The notes: generated from the sequence alone by a model not told the origin. A DNA stretch of 64,000 bases from Euleptes europaea (GCF_029931775.1 NC_079318.1:75489614-75553613); one strand, 5' to 3'; shown: positions 34,185-45,989, counted from the stretch's first letter. A program made the numbers and translations.

Positions 34185-34356
34185 ACATTTTTATCCACCG
34201 GTGGGAGGTTTTTGGGGCGGGGTTTGGGGAGGGGAGGGACTTCAATGCCATAAATTGCCAAAGATGGCCATTTTCTCCAGGTGAACTGATCTCTATTGGC
34301 TGGAGATCCGTTGTAATAGCAGGTGATCTCCAGCTAGTACTTGGAGGTGGGCAACC
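34185..34356. mobile_element. MITE family M copy
   Basis: 'ccaccggtgggaggttttt' and 'ggtgggcaaccctgg' bracket the usual inner phrase 'cttcaatgccata'. Confidence 0.7.
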
Positions 34357-34463
34357 CTGGTAAAGGTGCCACTGAACGTATAGGCACTGAGACAGCAGCA
34401 TTGCCCAGCCCGGCTCCCTGAGCAACCAGGCCCCCTGGAATTTTGCCCCCTAATTCATCACAG

Positions 34464-34900
34464 CTAAGGCTGCCAACTCTAGCTTGAGAAATACCTGGAG
34501 ATTTGGGGTTAGTTCCTGGGTAGGGTTACCAACTCTTGGTTTGGACATTCCTGGAGATTTGGGGATGAAGCCTGAGGAGGGTGGTATTTGGGTAGGGGAG
34601 GGTCTTCACTGGGGTACAATGCCATACCGTCCACCCTCCAAAGCAGCCATTTTCTCCAGGGGATCTAACCTCTGTCATCTGGAGCTCAGTTGTAATTCCA
34701 GGAGATCTCCACCTCCCCACCCACACCCCCTGTGGTTGGTAACTCTACTGGGGGCAGGTATTGAATATGGAGCAAGCTCAGCAGGATTGTGATGCTATGA
34801 AGTCTGCCTCATTTCCTTCAGTAAAACTGATCTCTCTGGTCTGAAGATCGGTTGTAATTTTGAGATAATTCCAGGCCGCACCGGGAGGTAGGCTACTCCA
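34464..34900. mobile_element. Two nested family M MITEs
   Basis: An outer copy starts 'taaggctgccaactctagc' at 34464 and is broken near 34517 by an inner copy (tagggttaccaactc ... ggttggtaactcta, 34518-34750). It then resumes with 'ctgatctctctggtctgaag'. Confidence 0.65.
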
Positions 34901-35321
34901 CTTCACAGCAGCCTTTCCCCTCCCCTCCCCTCCCCCATATCTGTTCAGAACAGAAGCCCAGAGAAGGCTTTCCTCCAGGCACATTTGGTTCCCCTTTGTT
35001 TCCTCTACCCTGATCAGTCCTAGATCATTCCTCATCGGTGGTCAGCTTTTGCCGCCCCTTCCTGGATCAGCGTGTTCGGAGACAATGGAGAAGAGGGTGA
35101 CAATATCAACGCTACTCGTTTCTTTTTCTGGAAACCAAACACAAACACATACAGGTGTGAGAGAATGGACAGATGCAAAGAGCTGGCATAGTGCTTATTC
35201 CTTGGTTGCTGTACCCAACATTGAGGGCCAAGGTGTTGTTTTTAAAATATGCTCTTTAATGCCCCCTTTTTTCATTCCAAACTCAAAGCAGCCATGAAGT
35301 TAGACTTGGGATCAGTCTTCT

Positions 35322-35552
35322 TTCGTGTGTGTGTAAAGTGCCGTCAAGTGGCAGCCAACTTATGGCGACCCCCTTTTGGGGTTTTCATGGCAAGAGACTA
35401 ACAGAGGTGGTTTGCCAGTGCCTTCCTCTACACAGCAACCCTGGTATTTCTTGGTGGTCTCCCATCCAAATACTAACCAGGGCTGACCGTGCTTAGCTTC
35501 TGAGATCTGACGAGATCAGGCTAGCCTGGGCCATCCAGGTCAGGGCTCAGTT
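35322..35552 (-). repeat. 5S rRNA-headed SINE
   Basis: Minus-strand copy with 'atctgacgagatcaggctag', 'cccatccaaatactaacc' and the tail 'cgtcaagtggcagccaac'. Confidence 0.88.
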
Positions 35553-35828
35553 TTTTTACACAGTGACAATTCTCTGCATAGCTCTTTTTTCCAGATTAAG
35601 TTTGAAAAGCTCCTTTTGGAGCATACCTGAACCAGCCCAAGGGGGGCGGCAGATGCTTCCTGCACTTGTGGCTGGTTGAGAGAACCAGGACTCCCTCATC
35701 CTTCTCAGTTGTAGTCCATACCTCATGTTCACCTAGCCATTTTCTCCCTGCCCTCCAATTTTTATTATATAAACCAAGTAAACGGTATACAGCTAAAACA
35801 TAAACAATACCACCCGTCATATTGCAGT

Positions 35829-36508
35829 AATTATCATATTAACCAACAAGTATAAAACAGATAAATGGGTGTATGACATATATCTATGTAACTATCAAGC
35901 CCCATCCAATAATTGACTTAACAACCAACAAAGCTTTACCTGAATAACTTCACTATCCTAAATATGAACAGCTAAAGAAAATTCTGATGATTCTAATATG
36001 AATTCTAATATGAATTATCATATTAACCAACAAGTATAAAACAGATAAATTAAATCAAGAGAGTTTCCATCTAGACATTAGGAAGAATTTTCTAAAAGTT
36101 AGAGCGGTTCCTCAGTGGAACAGGCTCCCTCGGGAGGTGGTAAGTGCTCCTTCCCTGGAGGTTTTTAAGCAGAGGCTAGATGGCCATCTGTCAGCAATGC
36201 TGATTCTATGACCTTAGGCAATTCATGAGAGGGAGGGCATCTTGGCCATCTTCTGGGCATGGAGTGGGGGCGTCACTGGGTGTGCGTGTGTGTGGGGAGG
36301 CAGTTGTGAATTTCCTGCATTGTGCAAGGGGTTGGACTAGATGACCCTGGTGGTCCCTTCCAACTCTACGATTCTATGAAATGAGTGTAAGACATATATC
36401 TATGTAACCATCAAGCCTCATTCAATAATTGACTTAACAACCAACAAAGCTTTACCTGAATAACATTACTATCCTAAATATGAACAGCTAAAGAAAATTC
36501 TGATTTCT
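35829..36508 (+). repeat. Tandem duplication (about 185 bp) split by a CR1 LINE
   Basis: 35829-36000 ('attatcatattaaccaacaa' to 'gctaaagaaaattctgat') is repeated as 36016-36054 plus 36379-36508. The break in the second copy is a CR1 3' end (36055-36378). Confidence 0.8.
36055..36378 (+). mobile_element. CR1 LINE 3' end
   Basis: 'tctagacattaggaagaatt', 'ctgattctatgaccttagg' and 'cctgcattgtgcaaggggtt', ending 'acgattctatg'. Confidence 0.85.
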
Positions 36509-36509
36509 C

Positions 36510-37470
36510 TTTACTTACGGTATTTTCCACATGTAGTGGATTTACACAGGGAACACTATAATATGGTGAGGAGTCTTGAATATTTTCAGAACCCCATGGC
36601 TCCCTCTGCAGACATTGCGGGCAGAGGCATTGGCTTCAGGGCACCCTATGGCCTGATTGTGCAGCTGCCTCAGTGTCCAGGGTAGAACTGGCCCTGGAGA
36701 GGGCCACGCCACATGGCCCACCCACCCCACAGATCTGCCACCATGATGGAAGGGGGAAACGAAGATGAGCAGCCTCTGTGGGGCTGGGACTGCCTGTTGG
36801 CAGCTGTTGCTCCCCTTGCCAGGCAGGCACATTCATGGTGGGGGTAGCTCATGCCCACCATGTCCAGGGTTTGGGTCACCTGCTCACTGCAATGACAGCT
36901 GCTCACAGCCACACTGCCAACTGCGGCCCCCTCTTGATTGGGGGTGGGCTGGTCCTGGCAGAAGATGACCCCCATGGGGGGGCACAGCAGGGGTTAGTGG
37001 TAGTGATTCTCAAGTCCCATGCTGGACTTTTCCCCAGGATCCCAGAATCACTAAGGCCCGCACTGCATTTGACTGACCCAAAATGGCAGTTATCAGGTTC
37101 TTATGCAACTTAGAGCCAGGTTGTATGAATGGAAGAAAATGTGCAACCGGGGGATGTTTTTCTGCTAACCTGGAATCCGTGTTGGTGGCAGGGAACATCT
37201 GCTGAGAGTTAAGTCTGAGTTGTCTGAAAACAACAGACTAGATAACGTGCTGGAACTCCTGCGAGGGAAAACACTCAGATTAGCCGTTGTAACCCATTGA
37301 GGGCCACACTCAAGGAAACACGGTTGAACATTCTACCTTTTACTCACACTGAGGGTAGCAAATGCTAATTTTGCCATACAAGCTAAAAATATTAGGGAGC
37401 AATTGCTGGTCCTGGCTGGTCATACTGTTGAAAGAACTTCGGCAGGCCAAAATCAAGAAATGGCTGGCTT
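36510..37470. other. Gene-free stretch
   Basis: Moderately GC-rich at 36590-37000 with overlapping open frames on both strands, but without splice-consistent or family-like coding. Confidence 0.4.
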
Positions 37471-37477
37471 TAGAAAA

Positions 37478-37761
37478 TACTTTAAAAAGGTAAAGGTAGT
37501 CCCCTGTGCAATCACCTGGTCATTACTGACCCACGTCACATCACAGTGTTTACGGGGTGGTTTGCCATTGCCTTCCCCAATCATCTTCCCTTTACCCCCA
37601 GTAAGCTGGGTATTCATTTTACCAACTTCAGAAGGCTGGGTGGCTGAGTCAACCTTGAGCCGGCTAGCTGAAACTTACTTCCATTAGGATTGAACTCAGG
37701 TCGTGAGCAGAGCTTGGACTGCAGTACTGCAGTTTACCACTCTGTGCCATGGGACTCCTAA
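37478..37761 (-). repeat. tRNA-headed SINE (type A)
   Basis: Minus-strand copy: tail 'aaaggtaaaggtagtcccct', body 'ggtttgccattgccttcccc', head complement 'ctctgtgccatgggactcc'. Confidence 0.82.
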
Positions 37762-37959
37762 TGCTTTTAACCTAACAAATAAAGTGGCCTCAGGACATTG
37801 TAGCCTTGAAGCAGACAAGCCCAAGGCTACAATCCTAAGAATGCTTTCCTGGGAGTAAGCTCCACTGAATAAAACAGGACGTAACTTCAAGTAGACCCAC
37901 TTAAGACTGTGCCCTGAGCCTCCTTAAATGCAAACTTGTTGATTGTATCTTGACAAAAA

Positions 37960-38400
37960 CTAACTGGAACCATTTGTATCCCACCCTGTCTTCCAATAAA
38001 CTGAGAGTGGCATGCACAGGACTGTCTGCATATGCCTTGGTAACATCCATATTAGACTATTGTAACATACTGTGTAGGCCTGCCCTTGAAGACTGTTCAG
38101 AAACTTCAGCTGCTCCAAAAGTTGGAAAGAAGATTATTAACTGCAGCAAGTTGTATCGGCCATATTACACTGGTGGATGCCGGTTGCCATCCAAGATAAA
38201 TTCAAGGTACTGCAACTGACCTTTGAAGGCCTCAAATACTGGGGGCCAGGGTGCCCTAGAGTGCACTTCCTCCCTTACAAGCCACTCTGTGCATTACGCT
38301 CCGAGTTCTTTTCTTGCTTGGGGTGACATTGGTGTCCGCTAGAACCAGGGCCTTTTCAGTGGTGACACTACATTTCTGGAATTCCCTCTGTTTTTTTTCT
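37960..38400 (+). mobile_element. CR1/L2-type LINE reverse transcriptase fragment
   Basis: 'cttggtaacatccatattag' gives LVTSILDYCN, followed by AAPKVGKK-like and later 'agggccttttcagtgg' phrases. It is the same domain as the copies at 3430 and 22430. Confidence 0.7.
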
Positions 38401-38891
38401 AGGCCATTGGCTTATGTTGGCAGCCTTTATAATTTATTATATTTAGTGTTTGATACTGGATTTTTAAATCTGAATTAGGCTTTTGCATTGGAAAACTTTA
38501 GGATCGTCAGTTAGTGCAGGATGCAGGATAAGGGTTACTAACTCCGCTGACACAGCTGCAAGAAATCCTCTCACCAGATCCTGTACTTCCTGCCGATTCA
38601 TTTCCAAGCAATGAATTTCTGTGTCAAATTACCCCAACCTAAGTCCACTAACATCAATCAGTTTAAACTGGGGCAACGCTGCACAAGATTGTGCTGCCAG
38701 TCTGCAGGTTATTCGTTTATTCCATACTTACATGTTTCCTTTCTGCAGACAGCCCTTGCAATATATACACACAAAAAACAACATCACAATACAAAACTAG
38801 CAGAACAGAAACAGCAGCATTAATAACAAGGTATTCGCTCATTAGCAACTTAATGGAATGACCACAAAATTTTACAAACCTGGTAGTGGTG

Positions 38892-39122
38892 GAAAGCGCC
38901 GACAAATCATCGCTGACTTGTGGCGACCCCATAGGGTTTTCAAGGCAAGAGCTGTTCAGAGGTGGTTTGCCATTGCCTGCCTGTGCGTGGGCTGCAAGAG
39001 TTCTGAGAGAAGTGTGACTGGCCCAAGGTCACCCAGCAGGCTTCATGTGGCGGAGTGGGGAATCGAACCCGGTTCTCCAGATCAGAATCCGCTGCTCTTA
39101 ACCACTACGCCACGCTGGCTCC
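38892..39122 (-). repeat. tRNA-headed SINE (type C), well kept
   Basis: The minus-strand head matches 'gccagcgtggcgtagtgg' with B box 'gggttcgattcc'. The body has 'ggcaatggcaaaccacctc' and the tail 'gtcgccacaagtcagcg', both shared with the 5S-headed SINEs. Confidence 0.85.
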
Positions 39123-39174
39123 ATTTACAAACCTACTGACCATCAAAGATTAAGTTGAACAGAATGGACTTGAA

Positions 39175-39335
39175 CATATGAAGCTGCTCCATAACAAGTC
39201 AAGCCATTGGGCTATCTAGTTCAGAACTGTGTGCTGTATCTAGCAATGGCTCTCCAAGGTCTCAAGAGAAAAGCCTTTCCCAACAGCTAGGACCTTCTGC
39301 ATGGAAAACATGTGCTCTGAGTCACCGACATAGAC
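39175..39335 (-). repeat. Degenerate tRNA-headed SINE (type B)
   Basis: 'gaacatatgaagctgctcc' and 'ctctccaaggtctcaag' recall the 3' half of type B copies. Confidence 0.5.
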
Positions 39336-39717
39336 TTCCTACTTTGTGCCTAAAAGAAGACAAGGAGGATGCCAGGGAAATATTTCTTGGGGTGGAGGAT
39401 TTGCATAAGCAGAGCACAACTAAACATAAAAAAGCCCTCGCTCCAACAGGAACCCACCCCACCTAACTTTCAAAAGTGGAGGAATCTGGAGATAGACCCT
39501 GTAGGGTGAGCTCAACATATGGACAATATTGTGGTAGGAGGAACGGGTTCTTCTGGTGAACCCAGACCATTTAGATCTTTAAAAGCTCCACACCATCACT
39601 GTGAGTGGTGCAGAGAAAGGTTAGCCTATACACCGTTCAGTACCTAGGAGAGTTCCTGAAAGTCGCACGGCAGGAAGATGCAAAAGCAGTTTTTGACGGC
39701 CACTTGTACCACTTTAC

Positions 39718-39821
39718 TTTGTAAGGTAATCAGAGCGATTTGTCTATATTCAGCATCGGCTTCCATGTCTCTTAAATTTTTAATGACCTTGCCTCTCTTT
39801 CCATTCATTTCTCGGACAACA
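39718..39821 (-). CDS. Possible downstream exon of the GARIN-family gene
   Basis: A 104-bp open exon between acceptor 'cattcacaag' and donor 'gtaaag', starting one base into a codon. This fits the two-base overhang of the exon at 41177-41406. It encodes VVREMNGKRGKVIKNLRDME and then ADAEYRQIALITLQ, charged and helical in look. GARIN proteins diverge strongly after the conserved domain, so similarity cannot confirm it. The evidence is strand, phase and open frame only. The gene's last exons were not found. Confidence 0.35.
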
Positions 39822-40319
39822 CTTGTGAATGGAGCAATGGAAGGGAACATTTAAGAGTGAGGATAAATTGCCAAGGCCAACCTTCTGTTCCAAAGGCTGA
39901 CCAGGTGATGGGCACAGCAGCTGTTGAAAACTAATGAATCATTTCCCTTTCCCTATTCTAAAGCTTTGAAAGCCAATTGACTGCAAAAAACACACACACC
40001 ATGATGGGGGAAAAGGCAGACACTAACCAAGCACTAACTTGCCACAACGTCCCTCTCTTACCACCATAAGGGTGGAGAAGCATGGAGGTATCAAGCAGGT
40101 AGAGGCTGATCTAAGCCCAAGACTGCTAAAAAAAAATTAGGAGAGCTGTTCAGAAGAGAACTGGGACTACTGAGCTCGGCTGTTTTGATGTGACATCAAT
40201 AGCTTCCAGGTAGCCACTGATTACTCAGGGACTTTACAGTAGTCTTGGCAACCCACCCTTCTTGCTGAATCCCTGGACACTGTGATACAACATCAGCATC
40301 TCATCCACTGACAGTGGGA

Positions 40320-40500
40320 AGGGAGATGTGGCTCAGTGGTAGAGCATCTTCTTAGCGTGCAGAAGGTCCCAGGTTCAATTCCTGACATCACTTGAAAAGG
40401 ATGAGGTGATGTGAAAGATCTTGAGACCCTGGAGATGCCGTAGACAATACTGTCACAGTAGACAATACTGACCTTGAAAGGCATATTCATGTGTAAGGCA
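40320..40500 (+). repeat. tRNA-headed SINE (type B)
   Basis: 'gatgtggctcagtggtagag' head, 'ggttcaattcc' B box, tail with 'agacaatactgaccttg'. Confidence 0.8.
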
Positions 40501-41176
40501 TATTCATGTGTTCAGTCAAACTGGGGAAAGGGAGGCATCATGCTACCCAGCAAACATTCTTTCTTCTTGACCATTCCTAGTGTTCAAAGGGTGATTATGA
40601 GGGGTTGGCAGCCTGGGCCAAAGGGATCCCTGAAGGCAACAAATTCCCAAGGAAGTGTGTCATCCACGTGTGTAGAGCCTGCTAGGGGGTGCTGTGTACT
40701 CTCGGTTCTAGAATGAATCAGGGTCAGCAGTGAATTCTCTTTCTTCTCCTGAGCTGGCGGGTTCTGTCACACAGCGTGTTGTCACTGAATAAGCCAGTTG
40801 TCTCTGACCATTTTAATACATATCTTTCACTTGGTAGTACAACACGGTTGACCAAACTACCCCAGGATAAAAGAGTGTACCCTGGATTATTCGTGTGTGC
40901 GTTCTCTGTACCATCATGCCAAGAGGTAAGAGGCATTTTGGCTGCTCCTCAGCTTCCCTGGATTTCTAATCAGGTGCTGTCGTGCGTTAAGATTCTTACC
41001 GCTTGGCAGCATTTTACAGAGAATCAGCTTGCTGGGTGGTGGCCTCCACAATGTGATAAGTCACCACTACGTGGAGTGTCAGTCACATGGATGCTCTGAT
41101 TAAAACTGAAGCCATTTTGTTCTGGCCTCCATGTGGCATGTCTTCTGGAGACAAAAATGCTTCCCCCAGGGCTTAC

Positions 41177-41406
41177 TTGGATGCCTTTGGAGTTGCAGCT
41201 TGGCTGTCTTTGAAGATTTCATAGCTCTCCATTCCAGAGGGCAGGCTCCGCCTGCTACTGGTCAGCAGCCTAGATCTCATGCGGATTATATGATCCTCTG
41301 ATTTTGTGTAAGTTTCTCCCATTATGGTCTCCTGGCTTTGAAGCTTTGCTTTCGTTTCTTTCTTCCCTAGAGGTAAATACTCTATCACGTCTTCCCAGAC
41401 ATCCTC
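41177..41406 (-). CDS. Exon of the GARIN-family gene, after the conserved domain
   Basis: A 230-bp open exon between acceptor 'atttcttatag' and donor 'gtaagc'. It starts in phase 0, matching the end of the exon at 42696-42984, and ends two bases into a codon. It encodes EDVWEDVIEYLPLGKKET and later GETYTKSEDHIIRMRSRLL and SSRRSLPSGMESYEIF. This is hydrophilic, low in cysteine and in the expected place for the variable C-terminal part of a GARIN protein. Splice sites and phase are direct observations; membership in the gene is inferred. Confidence 0.6.
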
Positions 41407-42695
41407 CTATAAGAAATTATTAATGTAATGTTTATTTATATCACACCATCAATATGTATGTCAGGGTACAAAAAGGGCTCCTGCCCGAGGAACTTCCAGT
41501 TTAAAATTTGACATAAGGGGATAGCAAGAGAAGGGGAAAGGAGGGCAACTGTGAGGATCAAGAAGGGGAGAATATGCAAGCGTTTCACTTACAGATGTCT
41601 AGGCTTGCTTGCTGCAGGGCAGAGGGTTTGAGCCAACAGAAAAGGAGGAATTTGAAGGAAGTGAGGAAGGGGGAAGGTTCTGAGTGGCAGCTCCAGACAA
41701 AAGGGGTCACGAGACTTTTGGATGAGTGGTAGAACTGGAAAAGCAGGATGAGATATATTTGTGACAGTCAGCATACAGGAGCCAAAGAACAGAGAAGAGG
41801 TCACAGAAGAAGCTGAGGCTTCTACAGGCTGGATGGTGTCAGTGTAAATTATTATAGAGATTGTATGAATTGAAGAAGGCGGTGGAAAGGGAAGGAAAGC
41901 AGGAGACCAGGGGGCAGTGACATGAGAGGGTAGCTGTCAGTGACAGCATAACATCACTTGAGGAAAAACCTGGAAGGGATGTCATATCTGTGTAGGAATT
42001 GCCAGAAACTATGGTTTCACCATGGAGTCTCCAGCAATTCCTAGAGAAGCATGACATCACTTCCGCCCCGCCCCCCCAAGTGGCATCCTCCCATCACTGA
42101 CAGTGGTTTTTAAAATACGTTTTCTTTTGCCAGCTACTGGAGTGCTAGTGGGCAATGCCCACCAGGGGTGGGAAATCTCTCACCCCCAGTGGGCATATGG
42201 TAACCCTACTCCTGCAGTAGATGTTCATACCCTAAAAATAGACATGTAAAGTTTTCAGAAATTTTCAAATAATGGAAAAATTGGGCATTCCCCCCAACTG
42301 AAATTTGGGGGAAACTTGAAATATATTAAAATTTTATTTCTTCTTGAATCAAAACATATTTTGCTCCTTTAATGACATAAAATGTATCCTTGATAACTTA
42401 GTTATTAACTTGTATTAATTGGAATATTTATCAAATTTTAAAGTATAATTGGTTTGGGGTTTTTAGAAGCAAAATTATAAATACACCCAATACTAAAGTG
42501 AGAGAGAGCTACATACTGTTGCAACCTTGAGCTATCTTAGCCCATTTCACCTGTTCAAGAAGAAGAAGAAAAATCTGATAGGAATTTATTTTTCAGTGCT
42601 CCCCCAAATTTCTCAATTTTTCCATTGGAAATACTGAAAAAAGTTCTCTGTTAAAAAAAAAAAAGTTTTCCCAGATTTCTGCCCTGGGCCCTCAC
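41407..42695. other. Intron of the GARIN-family gene
   Basis: Contains an unclassified repeat near 41930-42230 (motifs 'gacatcactt', 'aggaattgcc', 'ccagcaattcct') with relatives near 45060-45360 and 61600-61780. The rest is AT-rich. Confidence 0.4.
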
Positions 42696-42984
42696 CTCTG
42701 TATCTAAAAAGCCATGGTCGCTTTTTGTGTCTGTTTCACTTGGGACGACTTGAACACTGAGGCTGTCTATTGTTGTGCAGGATCTGGGGTAGTTCGGCAG
42801 GTAGCTCCATGGCGGATGATGGAGGAGATGGACGAGTGACAGCCAGCAGTCAAACAAGGCTTTTACATCCTCGGTGGAGGAGTAAAGCTGAAGGTAATAA
42901 GAACGCCTGTTGATCAGCTTGATCTTGATGAGCTGCTTTTCAGAGTCATGGATGGAGATCCGGACAAACTTCAAAGGGATGAGC
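42696..42984 (-). CDS. Exon of a GARIN (FAM71) family gene: second half of the conserved domain
   Basis: A 289-bp open exon between acceptor 'ttcataacag' and donor 'gtgagg'. With the AG carried from the previous exon it reads RLIPLKFVRISIHDSEKQLI and then KIKLINRRSYYLQLYSS and FDCWLSLVHLL. LPLKFV, the I-x-D-x-x-x-x-x-L pattern and the YYLQL...W...L block are typical of the domain shared by GARIN/FAM71 proteins (Golgi-associated Rab2 interactors, mostly testis-expressed, in acrosome formation). The phase fits both neighbours. Which paralogue it is cannot be settled from these residues. Confidence 0.85.
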
Positions 42985-43033
42985 CTGTTATGAAAGCCAA
43001 GAGGATGAAAATGTAGAGGGCCTGGGGCAACAC

Positions 43034-43405
43034 ATTAGAATCATAGAATCATAGAGTTGGAAGAGACCACCAGTGTCATCTAGTCTAACCCACTGCACAA
43101 TGCAGGAAATTCACAATTACCTCCTCCCCACACACCCAGTGACCCCTATTCCATGCCCAGAAAATGGCCAAGATGCCCTCCCTCTCAAGATCTGCCTAAG
43201 GTCATAGAATCAGCATTGCTGACAGATTGCCATCTAGCCTCTGCTTAAAAACCTCCAGGGAAGGAGAGCTCACCGCCTCCCAAGGAAGCCTGTTCCACTG
43301 AGGAACCGCTCTGTTAGAAAATTCTTCCTAATGTCTAGACGGAAGCTCTTTTGATTTAATTTCAACCCATTAATTGGTTTAATTTCAACCCATTTAATTT
43401 CAACT
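43034..43405 (-). mobile_element. CR1 LINE, antisense, 3' part; continues at 44283-44700
   Basis: 'gaatcatagagttggaagag' to 'cttcctaatgtctagacgg', the reverse complement of the CR1 copy at 36055. After a 0.9-kb interruption the upstream part follows at 44283-44700, encoding on the minus strand KLELVQRRATKMVRGLE and EERLKELGMFSLKRRRLRGD, the CR1 ORF2 C-terminus. Confidence 0.85.
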
Positions 43406-44282
43406 CCTGGTATACCCCCCGAAGGACACTAAGATCGTCCGACAAAAATTTACTGGTGGTCCCTGGCCCTAAAGGAGCCCCGTGGCGCAGAGTGTTAAGC
43501 TGCAGTACTGCAGTCAAAAGCTCTGCTCACGACCTGAGTTCGATCCCGACGGAAGTCGGTTTCAGGTAGCCGGCTCAAGGTCGACTCAGCCTTCCATCCT
43601 TCCGAGGTCGGTCAAATGAGTACCCAGCTTGCTGGGGGTAAAGGGAAGATGACTGGGGAAGGCACTGGCAAACCACCCCGCAAACAAAGTCTGTCTAGAA
43701 AACGTCGGGATGTGACGTCTCCCCATGGGTCAGGAATGACCCGGTGCTTGCACAGGGGACCTTTACCTTTACTTTTTACCCTGGCCCTAAGAGAATGTGG
43801 CTGTCCTTGACAAGAGCCAGGGCTTTCTTGGCCCTGGCTCCAGCCTGGTGGAAAGCTCTGCCTAGTAACATCAGGGCCCTGTGGGACCTGGGAGTCTTCC
43901 GCAGGGCCTGCAAGACAGAGTTTTTCCACCAGGCCTACAATTGAGAACAGCTGCCAATATCAGCTTATATTATCTATACCATCTTACTGGCCTCCCCCCC
44001 TCCCCCTTGAGAGGGAACAACACAAATAAAACGTTGCCACCTGTAAGGTCCTTACAGTTTTAAACCTGGTGCGCCATCATGTTAGGTTTTAGAATTTTAT
44101 TGTTGGTTTTATCATTGATATTTATCCATCCATCCATCCATCCATCCATCCATCCATCCAAACCTTTATTGGCATAGAGGATATTTATATTGGTTGTTGT
44201 ATTTTAAAATGATGTTACCTGCCCTGAGCAAGCTTGCTGGGGAGGGTGGGTTATAAGTCTAATAAACAAACAAACAAATAAG
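43406..44282 (+). mobile_element. LINE 3' end inserted in the CR1, itself carrying SINE and LINE scraps
   Basis: 'gggctttcttggccctggct' to 'ggttataagtctaataaac' is an L2/CR1-like 3' end on the plus strand. It is broken by a type A SINE (43473-43778) and by a (TCCA)n run plus antisense LINE tail at about 44125-44185. Confidence 0.65.
43473..43778 (+). repeat. tRNA-headed SINE (type A)
   Basis: Nearly identical to 14601-14899. Flanked by the 12-bp duplication ccctggccctaa (43461-43472 and 43779-43790). Confidence 0.9.
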
Positions 44283-44705
44283 TAAGTTCTGGCCCGAACT
44301 TCTGGGGCAACAGAAAACAACTCAGCACCAACCTCTATACGACAGCCCTTCAAGTACTTGAAGATGGTTACCATATCACCTCTCAGTCTTCTCCTCTTCA
44401 AGCTAAACATACCCAGCTCCTTCAACCTTTCCTCATAGGACTTGCTCTCCAGACCCCTCACCATCTTTGTTGCCCTCCTCTGGACAAGTTCCAGCTTGTC
44501 TACAGCCTTCTTAAATTGTGGTGCCAAAACTGAACACAATACTCTAGGTGAGGTCTAACCAGAGCAGAGTAAAGCGATACCATCACTTCACGTGATCTGG
44601 ACACTATACTTCTGTTGATACAGCCCAAGATCGCATTTGCCTTTTTAGCTACAATTAGGTTGTAGGATATCTCACAGGCCGGCTCCTCCTTTTCTTCTTC
44701 CATAC

Positions 44706-45545
44706 TCCATCAAGTAGTGTAACTGAAGTTCAGATGGTGGGAGGTGCCCAGCTGGTCATGGGGAAGTTTACTCAGGGCCGATTTCTGTACTCAAGCAAGA
44801 CAGGCAGTTGCTTGGGGCACCACGGCAGAAGGCGCATATTGTGGAGCAAGCTCGGCTATCTTTTTCATTGTTAGTCCTTTCCCCCTCCATTGGAGGCCAG
44901 CTATCTATCCAGATAGGTAGAGTCCTCTGTGCCCCCAGTGGACTTTCCTTCCTTATATCCTGCCCCCCTTTCCATTTAGTCTTGCCATTTGTCCACTGGC
45001 ACCAGGCAATCGCCAGCTCTAACTTCCCCACCCTTGATGATTTGAGGAGCTGAAGAAAAAATAGTGTGTGTGGGGAGTAGCATCGATGGTGAAGTTCTAG
45101 GAATCTCCCCAGTTTCTATGGGGAAGTCACAGAGCATCACCCAGAAGTGACATCAAATTCTCCAAACCTCCACCTGGAATAGATGTCACATCCTCCATGA
45201 TGTTTTAGGCATTCCTGAAGTCTCTATTGCCTTTGCAATAAAGATTAGGGAAATTCCTAGAGCAACATGACAGAGGTAACATCACATCGTCTGAAATATT
45301 ACCCTCTACAGGCACTGCCCTAAAAATCTCCCAGCATTTGCTGGAGCAAGTCTTGCAACCCTATTTCCATTAAAACTAAATGATACAACCAGTTCTTAAA
45401 CTATTGCACACTATATACCCAGAATGAAAACATCATAGGTGCATCAACTACTCCAACCCTAATGTTCAGGACATTAAAAACAGAAAGAAAATTATATCTC
45501 AGAAAACCAAGGGTTGTTTTCCATGAACCAGTGTTGTGCTGTTCA
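44706..45545. other. Intron of the GARIN-family gene
   Basis: Part of an unclassified repeat at 45060-45360; nothing else recognised. Confidence 0.4.
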
Positions 45546-45699
45546 AATTAATGAGGGGGGAGAAAAATTGTACCTTGCTTGGGGTTACAAAACACTTTTC
45601 CATCTTGCGTTTGCTTGTTTGTTAAAGTGTCTTCAGTGCAGAGGATGGCACAGCAATTGTTTTGCATGATTCCATGGCTGCTGTGTGTCTCCGACTCAC

Positions 45700-45869
45700 C
45701 TGGTGAGCATGAGCTCTTCTGTGCATTGTCCTGAAGAGACCTGGTCAACAGCTGGACGAGCCATGAACATTATATTGGGCAAGGGCAGTTTGGGGTTGGT
45801 GGTGGCAATGCCCACAATGGCCTGGTTGCAGTGGTTGTGGATAAATACTTGCTTGCCCTTTCGTGTGAC
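45700..45869 (-). CDS. Exon of a GARIN (FAM71) family gene: first half of the conserved domain
   Basis: A 170-bp open exon between acceptor 'ttcttgaag' and donor 'gtgagt'. It begins in phase 0 with VTRKGKQVFIHNHCNQAIVG and continues IATTNPKLPLPNIMFMARPA. In GARIN/FAM71 proteins the string FES-FIQ-V-K-G is followed by a G-(I/V)-x-S/T-x-x-P-x-LPLPN-(I/V)-(L/M)-L-x-A block, which is matched here. It ends with ...CTEELMLT plus two bases that join the next exon to give LTRLIPLKFV. The family assignment is firm at the domain level. Confidence 0.87.
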
Positions 45870-45989
45870 CTTCAAGAAGAGAAAACCAAGAACAGCAAAC
45901 AACTGATATTGCTTTTGGCATGATGCTTTTGGTCACCCAGCGTAGGGATCAAGCAACACAAGGTGGCTGTCTCTAGCTTGGCAAACTGG

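Noticed and set aside
44125-44160. Telomere-like short tandem repeat
   Set aside because: The unit is TCCA, the tail of an antisense LINE 3' end, not TTAGGG.
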